From Pseudogymnoascus destructans (lineage: Eukaryota > Ascomycota > Leotiomycetes > Thelebolales > Thelebolaceae): a DNA stretch of 64,000 nt. The stretch is from NCBI RefSeq assembly GCF_001641265.1, contig NW_020167521.1:1240001-1304000 (forward strand), in the 5' to 3' direction. The notes below the pieces were generated by a model. It did not search any database and had not been told where the DNA came from. It was given only the letters and a program-made list of their open reading frames with translations. A program made the position numbers and the translations under genes. Below are positions 42,687-51,850 of this stretch, piece after piece; position 1 is the stretch's first letter; every line of letters begins with the position of its first letter.

Positions 42687-44288
42687 CTTGTGTGGCCCAA
42701 AAGTTTCCACAGGATCTGTGCGTAATAAGTGGGGCATGTAAGTACTTGGAGAAAATGCATGTACATACTCTACTTGTACTATTGATCTACCCACGAAAGT
42801 TGTTCCCCCCATTGACTGCAATTACACCGCTCCAACTTGTCCTTAAACGAAGCACATAATTGTGTAGATTTCCCATCCATTTTTTCCCCCCATTCTTCCT
42901 CAAGAAATAGCCGTGCATGAGCTCTCTCAAACTTCCCTCCGTTTAATGGTGTATAGCCGTCAACCTGATCCTTGAGATAATCAAAGGCATTTTCAATAGG
43001 GTGCAAATCGGGAGAGTTTGAAGGCCAAAATTTCACTCTATAGATTCCCTCCTTCTTCATATAATCTCCAATGATCGGTGAGCCTTCAAATGAAGACTTA
43101 CATTATCATCCACAAACCATACTCGTTTTGTAGGATGTAAAGCCTTTACTTTTCGAAAGTAGGGGAAGAGAAGAGGAATAAGAACCATCTCTCGATATAG
43201 AAACCAATCAATCCCGCCCTTTGAAACTTCTTGCCCTTCTGGTTGCCGTCCTCTACTCCATGTCTCTATATCTCCAAACTATTGTGAAGCAACTTGTGCC
43301 TTTATCCATTTGCTTTTGCCATTCCGAATATCTGCATTTAGAGTTTCCATATATCCGTACTCAAGAGTTCCAACTGTTGTTGCTCTAACAAGTTCATTCT
43401 CTGCTTTTGATTTCCAATATGCATTTATCTCTCGTAGTTTCTGCACATGTATCTGCTTCTCTTCTATACTTTCAGGAATCCATGAACGAGAAGGGTGTAA
43501 GATAGAGGTTTCTGAACTCATTGCTTCCCAAAACAGAACTTGAAATAAAGATTTCTTCTGTTGAATTGCCATGCTCTCTGCTGTTTGACCCCGTTGAACT
43601 GTTATCTGTCGTTTCTTATGTGGATTCCCTCTGAAATTGATATATGATTCGTCTGAGAAAATAAAAATTGATCCAGCTTCAAGTTCGGATAGTGCCCATT
43701 TGCAGAATTTCCATCGTACTGAAGGAATGATATTATCCAAGTAGGGCTTGAGGCAGATGTTTTTCCGTACAATAGGTTGTGGAATTTCAACACTTGAGTG
43801 ATTCTTTGCAACTTGTTCGACAATTGATCGTGCGTAAGGTAGATTTTCCTTATTAATAACTTGTTGAAAAGTGTCAAATGGATTTGCAAGTAGCAAAGAT
43901 CGTATGCATAGTGACTCTTCAGAATCCTTTTGAATTGTCTGTGGTCTTCCACTTCGTGGCTTTTATTTGAGGTGTTGGAGAAGGTTGTGAATTTCAGTAT
44001 TCCCTGCACTTTTAACAGTTTGGTGCCATATATATGCAATAGAGTCAGCTGAGATTCCAAGCTTCTTTTCAACCTCTCCATATGATGCGTTCATATATAC
44101 ACGCAAGGTAATAATTGCAGCACATAGTGGTATTGAGATTTCAGCCATTGTTGAGCATTACTTCATTGCTTCATTCACTCTCATATTCTACGCGTGTACT
44201 CAGGTACAAGTACATGGTGCTTGGTAGATTCCTACAATCTAATTGGCTGTTGTGCACAGACCCTGTGGAAACTTTTGGGCTGCACGAG
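42687..44288 (-). mobile_element. Tc1/mariner-type transposon inserted in the recombinase gene
   Basis: 1602 bp, flanked by TA at 42685-42686 and 44289-44290. The inverted termini share AAAAGTTTCCACAGG followed by TCTGTGC, twelve bases inside each end. Skipping the element joins the recombinase codons for MRYL directly to VSWNDDPT, which proves the boundaries. The transposase gene lies on the minus strand. Confidence 0.92.
42779..44148 (-). pseudogene. Tc1-like transposase with frameshifts
   Basis: The minus-strand N terminus MAEISIPLCAAIITLRVYMN (start 44148) has a helix-turn-helix (YGEVEKKLGISADSIAYIW). After a frame change the central part holds FIFSDESYINF with the first catalytic Asp, then WFVDDNVSLHLKAH with the second, and in another frame FWPSNSPDLHPIENAFDYLK with the final Glu. 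At least two frameshifts make it non-functional as it stands, though all three catalytic acids survive. Confidence 0.85.
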
Positions 44289-44429
44289 TATTTAGTCAGC
44301 TGGAACGATGATCCTACAAAGAAGAGAGAAGAGTTTATGAATCCTAACCAGAGTGGAGGGCTCCGGTGCATAGTATGTGGACGGGAATGCTCATGTATTG
44401 GTAGATAGTAGCTCTTAGAAATACCTCGT

Positions 44430-44985
44430 TACAACTGAGGATTCTGTCTTGTTTTGATTCTGTCTTGTTGTTTTGCAACTGAGGATTCTGTCTTGTTTTA
44501 CGACCAAGGATTCTGTTTGTGACTGAGGATTCTGTCTTGTTGCGACTGAGGATTCTGTCTTGTCGTGACCGAGGATTCTGTTGTTTTGATTCTGTCTTGT
44601 TGCGACTGAGGATTCTGTCTTGTTGTGACTGAGGATTCTGTCTTGTTGCGACCGAGGATTCTGTCTTGTTTTGATTCTGTCTTGTTGTTTTGCGACAGAG
44701 GATTCTGTCTTATTACGACCGAGGATTCTGTGTTGTTGTTTTGGATTCTGTATTGTTGTTTTGCGACTGAGGATTCTGTTGTGTAGAGAGCCTGCGACTA
44801 AGAGGCCTTACTGAGAGCACTACCTCAACCACTACGGCAGGGAGTTTCCTCATTGTAACTGAGGGTTCCCTGCTCTTAATCTTAGAGCCTATAGTGCGAC
44901 TGATAGCCTATGAGCCTGCGACCGAGAGCACTACTGTAACCACTATAGCAGGGGGTTTCCTTGTTGCGACCGAGGGTTCTATGTA
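44430..44985. repeat. Minisatellite of GATTCTGTCTTGTTGCGACTGAG units
   Basis: About fifteen imperfect copies of a 20-24 bp unit occupy 44440-44790, followed by looser relatives to about 44985. The GACTGAGG part is half of the recombinase-element palindrome, so the array may have grown from it. Confidence 0.85.
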
Positions 44986-45471
44986 GAGAGCCCTACTAAG
45001 AGAGCTCTCGTTACAGTACATTACAACCACATAAGACAAGGAGAAAGGAAGGAAAGCAAATTTTGTATTATTCTATTTTACAAGAAGCTCGTTGTTGCCG
45101 AGACTTCTAGATATTGTGGCCAGAGGCCAGAGCTGCAAGGGTGGTGTTGGCACGGCGAGTTCCATCTACCAAGTCCTTTTCCTCGTTAGCACTGAACTAT
45201 TTTACAGCTATATACAACTTAATAACACAGTCATATTACCTCCTTGGAGGTATTGCAACATCTCCCAGAGCACACAGCGGTGGGTGCGGGTGAGGGTGTT
45301 TGGGGGAGCCTTAATTCTTGTTAGTGACGAGAAATCAATACTCTACAATACTTACGTCGCCAGGAGGGAGGGTGGCAGCCGGGAGCGCCCTGCGGTAGAA
45401 AAGCAGCTCTACTGCAGTATGCTGCCACTTACAGCTGCAAGGCAGTAGGTCCTCGTTGTCGAGGCCACGGG

Positions 45472-46418
45472 TGTAAGGACACAGGGCACCCAGCTCACAG
45501 TAATAGCATATGAGAGTGCGAGTCGGAGGCTAAACGAATGCTATCCTATAGGTCTACTACAATAGATACAAAAAAGATGAAGAGAGGAACCCCCATTGGG
45601 TCAATCTCCTTAAATACCTGAAACGGGTCCGACTCGACTAGCCTGCCTTCACTCTCACCATATGACCATAACTTGTCTGACTCAGATACCTTCCGTCACT
45701 GAGGGAGAGGGACCCCGTTGGGTCAATCCCCTTAAGTACCCGAAACGGGTCCGAATCGGCTAACCTGCCTTAACTCTTATCATGTGACCGTTGTCACGGT
45801 TCACCAAGGCATAGGGCGCCAGTTGGGTATTATGAATTAAACTCAATCTAGAGAAGAAAGGAAAGAGAAGAGGAACACTCAAGCAGTGGCTCGATCTATA
45901 TACAGCTATGTTGTTGTGGAGTGAATTCTCTTTAGTGAGACCAGTTCTGAGAATTCACTCCACAACTGAAAACTTTGCTCCAACCCCGGAAAGCTCCCCA
46001 CACCCCTGAACCCTCACTCGAGCTGCAAGGCGCACTTGATATCGTAACAACCGTAATCTGCCCGACTCAGATCCTTTCCGTCACTGAGAGACAGGCATCC
46101 TTACACTACCCCTCCTCTTAAGAGGGTGTTTTGTCTGCGAAACACGCTGTGAGAATCATTTCCGCAACATCTCCAAATGGTATCCGTGACAAGAGCATTC
46201 TATGTTGGCAGTAATTCTGTTTGTAATTGCATTTGTAACAACCCTGTTTATATTCTGTGTCGGGAAGGTGCGTTGTATGTCATGCTAGAGTTGTGCCGTA
46301 TCGACTCTGTTTAGTGTGCAAAACCAGAGTTCGCTTTGTTCGCTCTGTGGTACATTCCTGGTGGTCTGAGTGGGCTCCGAATCGTATCCGCGAAGCATTC
46401 GGGTTGAACTTTCTGACG
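45472..46418 (-). mobile_element. Retroelement A: interrupted 3' LTR plus internal remnant
   Basis: The LTR runs from TGTAAGG at 45472 to CCTTACA at 46105, with the L3 solo LTR inside; internal sequence with the polypurine tract follows to 46418. It matches 8175-8625 and 10047-10274. It ends where the pogo element begins at 46421 and does not resume at 48303, so DNA was lost at that junction. Confidence 0.75.
45792..46049 (-). mobile_element. L3 solo LTR (258 bp) with ACCGT target duplication
   Basis: Reverse copy of 40778-41035, flanked by ACCGT at 45787-45791 and 46050-46054, inside the retroelement A LTR. Removing it restores the uninterrupted sequence seen at 8484-8500. Confidence 0.95.
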
Positions 46419-46420
46419 TA

Positions 46421-48300
46421 ACATAAGTGACGGTGTAATGCGGGGGACTGGGTAACGCGGTGGATTTCTGAAGACGACCTAACAAAACTGTAAATTTAAC
46501 TACAATTAACAATGATACATGATCCACCGTCACTCTTAGATTGTTCCCCTGCATCCTCTTCAATATACTCATCAATTTCAATGTCTGATGAGGCGTGCTT
46601 GTCCTTTGTTTTGCGCTTTTTCTTACTTGCACTATGCGTCGCCGTTTCTGCCTCCATCACTGCATCACACAATTCTTGCGTAGAAACATGAAAGTGACCC
46701 TTTAGAATAACCCTTTTCCCCTTTGTACGTACCGTACGTCGCTTCATAACTGATCGCAAGTTGTTGGCATCAAGTTGGTGGACAATGCTACGTGCTCTAA
46801 GTTGCTCTGATGCAACGGTGAGTTTTTGGATGTACGTCCGCACTGGTGTTGACAGCACCCCACTACCATTAATCATAGTTGTAAGGAGCGCATTTGCAGA
46901 GCGTAAGGTCATCCCATCAGGGGGGGAGCTGTTAATAAAGACTCGGTCAAAAACATCATACTGATGTGGTGTTTTTGGTCGCTCAGCCTCGACTGATGGC
47001 TCATCATTGAGCAGCGTACGCAACGCTCGCTGGGGATTAAACAGAAACAAGCCAGCACCACGGTATGCTGACTCAATGTTCTGATGGTTGCATACATCAA
47101 GCCGCGCCTGGATGTATGCCTCCATCCATTCATACTTCTGTATGCGCGCAAGTTGCGCTTGGTTGAGTGGGGAGAGCGCTGCCGTTAGACGCTTTTTTAG
47201 TGGGCCGAATATCGCAACATCTAGCGGTTGTAGCAAATGCGATGTATGAGGTGGAAGTATCAGTAATACAATACGGTTCTGCATGCAATGCGCAATGAAA
47301 CTCCCACTAATGTGTGAGTCGTGGCCGTCGCATATAAGAAGCCGGTGCTGACCATCTGCTTTTGCGTGTGTTGTTGGCTCGAAGATGCGTTTTAACCACT
47401 CTATCCTGTGGAGATTGCCTGTCCAGCCTTTCGTATTCGCAGAGAAGAACCACTCGTTGATGATTGTAGGAGGAATCCATGATTGGAGAACGTTCTTGCC
47501 CTTAAAGATCCCAAGGGGTGGAAGGATGGTTCCGTCTGCGCAGATGCACTCGACCATTGTAACCCATTCCTGACGGCCAGGATGCGCTTGATTGCTTTGT
47601 ACGAAGCGTTGAATCAAGTATAATTCAAGTAGATTCCATTGTCCCAATTGAAAATCCAGATTCATCCATGTTATATGTGTTCTCTTGTGTGATTCCGAAC
47701 TGTTGAACCACCTCGGTGTACGCGTCAAACCATGCTGTAAGCACTGGTTTTGTTGCACCGTCCATGCGTACAGTTTCGATCCGTCGTCCGATGACAACCT
47801 GTAGATGGGGGTGCCGTTTTATGAATCGCTGTACCCAGTGGTAACCAAGGGCAAACCGTGGTTGGAGTGGAAGTGAGTTTGGTGTCGCGTCATCAAAATT
47901 GAGTGATCGGTGCGACTGGATTTCTTCAGCTATTTCCTTTAACAACCGATGCCCAGGAGAATAACCGCTAATTGTTAGGTTCTTAATCCACTTCAGAAGT
48001 ATCGTCTCTTGCGCGCTTGATAAACTCTGCTGTTGCTGACGGACTTGAGAGCGTGTCAAACCTCCATTGGCGCGACGCGTCACAGAACTCTTAGGTAACC
48101 CTAGCACTTTCTCAGCGTGATATGCGCTCTTATACTTCCCAGATTTGACGTCTAATACTGCTTGGGCTATTAAAGTCTCACGTTCAGCAATACCCAGGTA
48201 TTCACGACGATTCATTGTTGAGTTATTTACAATTATCTGAAGTTGGTGGGGGTAAATCCACCGCGTTACCCAGTCCCCCGCATTACACCGTCACTTACGT
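46421..48300 (-). mobile_element. pogo-type transposon with 46-bp inverted repeats
   Basis: 1880 bp, flanked by TA at 46419-46420 and 48301-48302. The inverted ends (starting ACATAAGTGACGGTG on the left and ACGTAAGTGACGGTG on the right) agree over about 46 bp with a single mismatch, which indicates a young or constrained element. It is the same size as the pogo element at 26336 but has unrelated termini and transposase. Confidence 0.93.
46496..48215 (-). pseudogene. pogo-family transposase with one stop and one frameshift
   Basis: Start ATG at 48215 (MNRREYLGIAERETLIAQAV). An HTH region (AEKVLGLPKSSVTRRANGG), a CENP-B-like domain (HWVQRFIKRHPHLQVV) and YNMDESGFSIGTMEST lead to a TGA at 47627-47625 where the family has an Arg codon (a CGA-to-TGA change would explain it). 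A frameshift about 30 bp further on brings in QAHPGRQEWVTMVECICADG, then LLICDGHDSHIS and PPHTSHLLQPLDVAIF with the other catalytic acids; it ends at 46496. Between the two lesions the rest of the protein reads without a break. Confidence 0.9.
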
Positions 48301-48761
48301 TAGCGCCGATACCTGTTGAGAGGTTCCCGTTTGGTGCCACTGCCGCAAGCCTTTCCCGACCTCTCACCAAATCTTCAGCCTCGCACAGCATTTCTTCAGT
48401 ATTCATACGCATCCTCTTGAATCACGACTTCTGCATTGATCTGCCACTGTTTAACATCACCTCTTCAACTAGCAACTCACTCAGGATGACCACATCCTAG
48501 ATCTCGAGCGTTGATTGCGAGTTGAGTGGCTAGGGATGCCGCGTCTCAACAATACTCGTCGGGCAGCGCGGCCCTGGACGCTCACAGATACATATGGTGA
48601 GGAGCTGACGACCTCCTTGAACGGACTCATTGTGCCATGGAATATAGCTGACGAGAAATTATCTAGGATTTATAGCGACATATCTCTCGATTTCGCCCGG
48701 ACATGGGCACTCGTCACGATTACTACGTAGCCGATTGCCAACTTTTTCACGATCTTACAGG

Positions 48762-50600
48762 AATGCATCATATATACCCATACTTGCGAATCAATCACTC
48801 GACAGCTCTCTCCAGGCGAAACAGGGAGATGGCATACAAGGCCGCTCTCTGCAGATAAACCAGCGCGACTGCGTCCTCCCTCGCTCCCAGCGCCGTCACT
48901 TCCACAACTACTTCGTCACACACCTTCCCTCCAGCTCTCTGCACCCGGACTCCCGCTCTCCCCACCACAAACTCCCCCGCGCAGCCTCAATCCCACACAC
49001 GAGTGCTAGCCCACCCCCAACTGCCGTCCCGCTATTAGCTAGCTCGTCACGCGACCTCACCGTCGTACGCATCCCGATCCAGAGCGCGAAGCACCACTTC
49101 GGAGCGAAGACATCTCGCGGCACGCGCCCCTACAACGAGGACCGCTTCGAGGCCGGCACGATTGAGATCCCCGCCTTCGCGAACCGCGCACCGATCAGTT
49201 TGACCCGCAGCGATACCGGGTCGGGACAGGGACCTGAGGCGACATCGGCGGACAGCGCGAGCGGGGATCCGCAGGTGTTTTACTTTGGGGTATTTGATGG
49301 GCATGGCGGTTCCGAGTGCTCGGAGTTTTTGAAGCAGGAGTTGCATCACTATGTGGAGGATGCGGCGAAGCAGTTTGGGCTGCAGTCGAGCTTGAAGAGG
49401 AGCCCGGATTCCATGCAGGATCCGGCGATGGGAACCGCGGTGCCTGAGGTAGGGGTTGCGACTGAGGGGGAGTTGTGGAAGGAGGGGAAGAAGGGCTTGA
49501 ATGCCGTGGATATGAAGACGAAAGAGGAGACGAAGCCGGCTGATACGAGGAGCCCCAAGGAGCAGGTAGCGCAGCGTCCGCCGGATGCTGAGCGTCTGAA
49601 GTCGGAGGACCCGCTGAAGCAGCGGATGGACAAGCCGAAAGCTCTGGAACTCGAGGCATCTCTCCTTGATCATTGGAAGAGCACAGTTGGGGGATACTTC
49701 CGGCGATTCAAACCGGACTACTTTGATGTTAAGGTCAAGTACCAGCATCGGAACCACAAGACAACCAACGAGCCCGCCAGCCCGGAAACAGCACCCTCTA
49801 TCGAGACAGTGCTCATGTATGCATTCCTCCGCTGCGACCTCGACTTCGTCATCGCGCAGGCCTCCAAGCCCGACAAAGAATCCATCTTCGACCTCCCCCT
49901 TAACCACGGCGAGGTCCTCGGCCGCCCCTCCCAGGCCGCCCACAACATCGGCGGCCCAATCCGTTTCAAAGGCGGCTCCACTGCCTCCGTCGCCATGGTC
50001 TCAACCCCAAGCCCGACGCCCTTCTGGCACCCGAGCTCGCCCTCCACCCTCCTCGTCGCCCACGTCGGGGACACGCGCATTCTCCTCTGCGACACAGCGA
50101 CTGGCCTCGCCGTCCCCACGACAACCAACCACCACCCCAGCTCACCCATCGAGAGCACGCGTCTGCACCGCTACGCTGCGACCTTTGTGACTGACTCTTT
50201 CGGCGAGGAGCGTATGTCTGGACTGGCTAACACGCGTGCCTTTGGCGACATGAAGTCCAAGCGCATCGGCGTTAGCGCCGAACCAGAGATCGTGCGCGTT
50301 GCGCTCGCGCCAGCGCAGTACAGCTTCCTCGTGCTGGTGTCGGATGGGGTGTCTGGAACGCTGACCGACCAGGAGATCGTGGATGTGGTGAAGGAGGCGA
50401 AGACGCCGGAGCAGGGCGCGCAGGAAGTCGTGACGTTCGCGACCGAGACGACTAAGGACGGCGATAATGCGACGTGCCTTGTTGTGCGTCTTGGGGGGTG
50501 GGAAAGGCGGGCCGAGGGCGGCTCAGGGAGTTTGGGGACGAAGGAGGTGAGAGATTTTAGGAGGCAGGAGGCCACCGATCCAAGGCGCAATAGGAGATAA
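48762..50600 (+). CDS. PTC6: Protein phosphatase 2C, PTC6-like, 5' end unresolved
   Basis: The main exon ends at 50600. PP2C motifs in order: SRGTRPYNEDRF (metal and phosphate site, about 49120), FGVFDGHGGSE (49287), GGSTASVAMVS (49970), LLVAHVGDTRILL, ANTRAFGDMKSKR, LVLVSDGVSGTLTDQEI and DGDNATCLVVRL. All metal-binding Asp residues are present. A Lys/Glu-rich insert of about 90 residues follows the DGHGG block, as in fungal Ptc6 orthologues. Yeast Ptc6 is a mitochondrial phosphatase acting on pyruvate dehydrogenase and needed for mitophagy; the Arg/Ser/His-rich N terminus here fits import. No in-frame ATG precedes the catalytic domain in this exon, so an upstream exon is required. ATG 48536 (MPRLNNTRRAARPW) with donor GTGAGG at 48598 is the best candidate, but its phase fits only some acceptors. 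Confidence 0.85.
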   Translation, partial: NASYIPILANQSLDSSLQAKQGDGIQGRSLQINQRDCVLPRSQRRHFHNYFVTHLPSSSLHPDSRSPHHKLPRAASIPHTSASPPPTAVPLLASSSRDLTVVRIPIQSAKHHFGAKTSRGTRPYNEDRFEAGTIEIPAFANRAPISLTRSDTGSGQGPEATSADSASGDPQVFYFGVFDGHGGSECSEFLKQELHHYVEDAAKQFGLQSSLKRSPDSMQDPAMGTAVPEVGVATEGELWKEGKKGLNAVDMKTKEETKPADTRSPKEQVAQRPPDAERLKSEDPLKQRMDKPKALELEASLLDHWKSTVGGYFRRFKPDYFDVKVKYQHRNHKTTNEPASPETAPSIETVLMYAFLRCDLDFVIAQASKPDKESIFDLPLNHGEVLGRPSQAAHNIGGPIRFKGGSTASVAMVSTPSPTPFWHPSSPSTLLVAHVGDTRILLCDTATGLAVPTTTNHHPSSPIESTRLHRYAATFVTDSFGEERMSGLANTRAFGDMKSKRIGVSAEPEIVRVALAPAQYSFLVLVSDGVSGTLTDQEIVDVVKEAKTPEQGAQEVVTFATETTKDGDNATCLVVRLGGWERRAEGGSGSLGTKEVRDFRRQEATDPRRNRR

Positions 50601-50871
50601 GGGAAACATGGTTATGATATAGGGGATGTGGCGTTTGCACACGATGATTTTTGGAAACTGGCAGCATTATACACAACGCTTGATTTCCAGGTGAGTAGAT
50701 ACGCTTCAATATACATACATAAACCGTACATGACATATACATAGTCTGTATTCGGCAGTGGTGATTTCCCATGCAAAAGCAACGACATCCAATGTTATGC
50801 CATCAAGACATTCCAAAATATACACTCCCAACACCACATCAACACTTATCATACATCCCACACCATCACCC

Positions 50872-51543
50872 CTATACCGTCCCCCCATTCCTCCCCTCCC
50901 TCCTCTTCCTCTCCCTAACATTCCACTCCTCATCACTCTCCCCCGGCAACAACTCCTCCACCCCCTCCGAAAACGCCTCCCCCCACTCCATCTTCTTCTC
51001 CCTCCCCTCCCACACATCCTCACTACTCGGCCCAACCTTATACTTCAACGCCTTCTTCCGATAATGCTCCTTAATCATATCCTCCCGCTGCCCCGCATAG
51101 CTCTTCGACCTCATACAGAACCAGAAACTCTTCCAGTGATCGCTGCATGACTGCATCCCACCGTACCGGTACACGGCGTTGAATTGGCCACCTAGAGATT
51201 GGCAGTAGAATGCTGCGTCGAAGGCGTCACGGCATGACATTGTCGTTGGGTATAGCGAGTCTTCGACGTTGAGTTCGCTGTGTGGAGCTGTGGCGAGAGT
51301 ACCCTCCGTGGGGGCCCGGGGGGTGCGTTTGAATATGGGTTTTTTGGGCGCGGAGGCCTTATTCTCGGCGTCGAACTCGGCCAGTGCGGCTTGTAGGTCT
51401 TGCTCAGCGAGCTGGGCGGGTGTGAGTGATTGAGAGGGGGTGGTTGCGGGAGGAGGCGCTTGTTTTGTCAGGATGGGTGTGGCTTGGGAAGTCGGCGCTG
51501 CAGCATCAGCTGGCGTGGCCGCGGAACTCCATAGCCAGCCCAT
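50872..51543 (-). CDS. EMI1: EMI1-like protein (DUF3128, twin Cys motif)
   Basis: 223 residues, single exon. The conserved core (CRDAFDAAFYCQSLGGQFNAVYRYG, then CSDHWKSFWFCMRSK) is the DUF3128/EMI1 domain: paired Cx9C and Cx7C Cys pairs that could form a disulfide-stabilised helical hairpin as in intermembrane-space proteins. Yeast EMI1 is needed for induction of the meiotic activator IME1 and its loss affects respiration; the molecular role is unknown. The N-terminal 90 residues are Ala/Pro/Thr-rich and disordered; the C-terminal tail is charged. Convergent with PTC6 (272 bp apart), divergent from YME2. Confidence 0.88.
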   Translation of the reverse strand: MGWLWSSAATPADAAAPTSQATPILTKQAPPPATTPSQSLTPAQLAEQDLQAALAEFDAENKASAPKKPIFKRTPRAPTEGTLATAPHSELNVEDSLYPTTMSCRDAFDAAFYCQSLGGQFNAVYRYGGMQSCSDHWKSFWFCMRSKSYAGQREDMIKEHYRKKALKYKVGPSSEDVWEGREKKMEWGEAFSEGVEELLPGESDEEWNVRERKRREGRNGGTV

Positions 51544-51850
51544 TATTGTGGTTATCGGATGGATTGGTGAGAGGTTGTTGCGGTTGATATTGGGATGAGG
51601 CTGAAGCTATCTCGGAAATTCTTGGGTTTTATGAAATATCACGTGATTCACGAAATGAGCTTCAGCCTTGCGGTGGAGATATGACCTCATGTGGTAAATA
51701 GTACCTTGGGTAAACTTGTGGTGGCTTGCTGTAGACCCTGAACCCCAAGAATCTCATATCAAAGAGAAGCACATTCTTTCCGTGGCTATCTATTTCTCGT
51801 GCCATGCGATCTGAGCTGTAAAGTCGCATCGGGTTGCGGCTGTCAGCAAG
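51544..51850. promoter_or_regulatory. 307-bp bidirectional promoter region of EMI1 and YME2
   Basis: The two start codons are 307 bp apart on opposite strands, so both promoters share this space. A near-palindrome TATCACGTGATTCACG (51638-51653) contains the E-box-like CACGTG and may bind a bHLH or Cbf1-type factor; that is inference. Confidence 0.6.

Larger units (their letters stand above)
41268..44408 (+). pseudogene. Tyrosine recombinase of fungal Crypton type, disrupted
   Basis: ATG 41268 opens exon 1 (MDTLAENKDFEDRED onward). Homology-guided exons give SPEYICEWIQDACEVL, NPSLSTTVSRYMRALNKMK, AGEVSTSARALTSYDL, CLLWIDEVLQIQSHHI, LLFRKTNQYG, GIKPFHLFLNP, EYFRHNLLDIGVDF, YGTHSFCRGGCQWL and CDWGGWST. 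The gene resumes after the Tc1 insertion as YLVSWNDDPTKKREEF with a terminal Cys cluster (CIVCGRECSC). Likely introns are 41459-41505, 41900-41947 and 42258-42303. In the catalytic box the family normally has HSFRRG; here it is HSFCRG, one C-to-T change (CGT to TGT), so activity is doubtful. A frame break also lies near 41780-41800. Confidence 0.75.
41036..45471 (+). mobile_element. Tyrosine-recombinase (Crypton-like) element with palindromes
   Basis: The stretch between the L3 LTR and the retroelement A copy is held together by one recombinase gene and by a dispersed palindrome (consensus CCTCGTT-nnn-AACGAGG) that runs from 41122 to about 45460. Exact ends are not defined: no terminal inverted repeat is expected for Cryptons and I found none. 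A Tc1-like element is inserted at 42687. Confidence 0.55.

Noticed and set aside
44430..44790. Regularly spaced repeats resembling a CRISPR array
   Set aside because: Units are adjacent imperfect repeats without unique spacers, and the genome is fungal; it is a minisatellite.
45092..45448. 118-codon open frame downstream of the minisatellite
   Set aside because: No similarity to known families that I can see, and it lies in repeat-derived sequence just before a retroelement A LTR.
49047..49943. 298-codon antisense frame over the phosphatase gene
   Set aside because: GC-rich coding DNA often leaves an open complementary frame; no domain is visible and the sense strand has all PP2C motifs.
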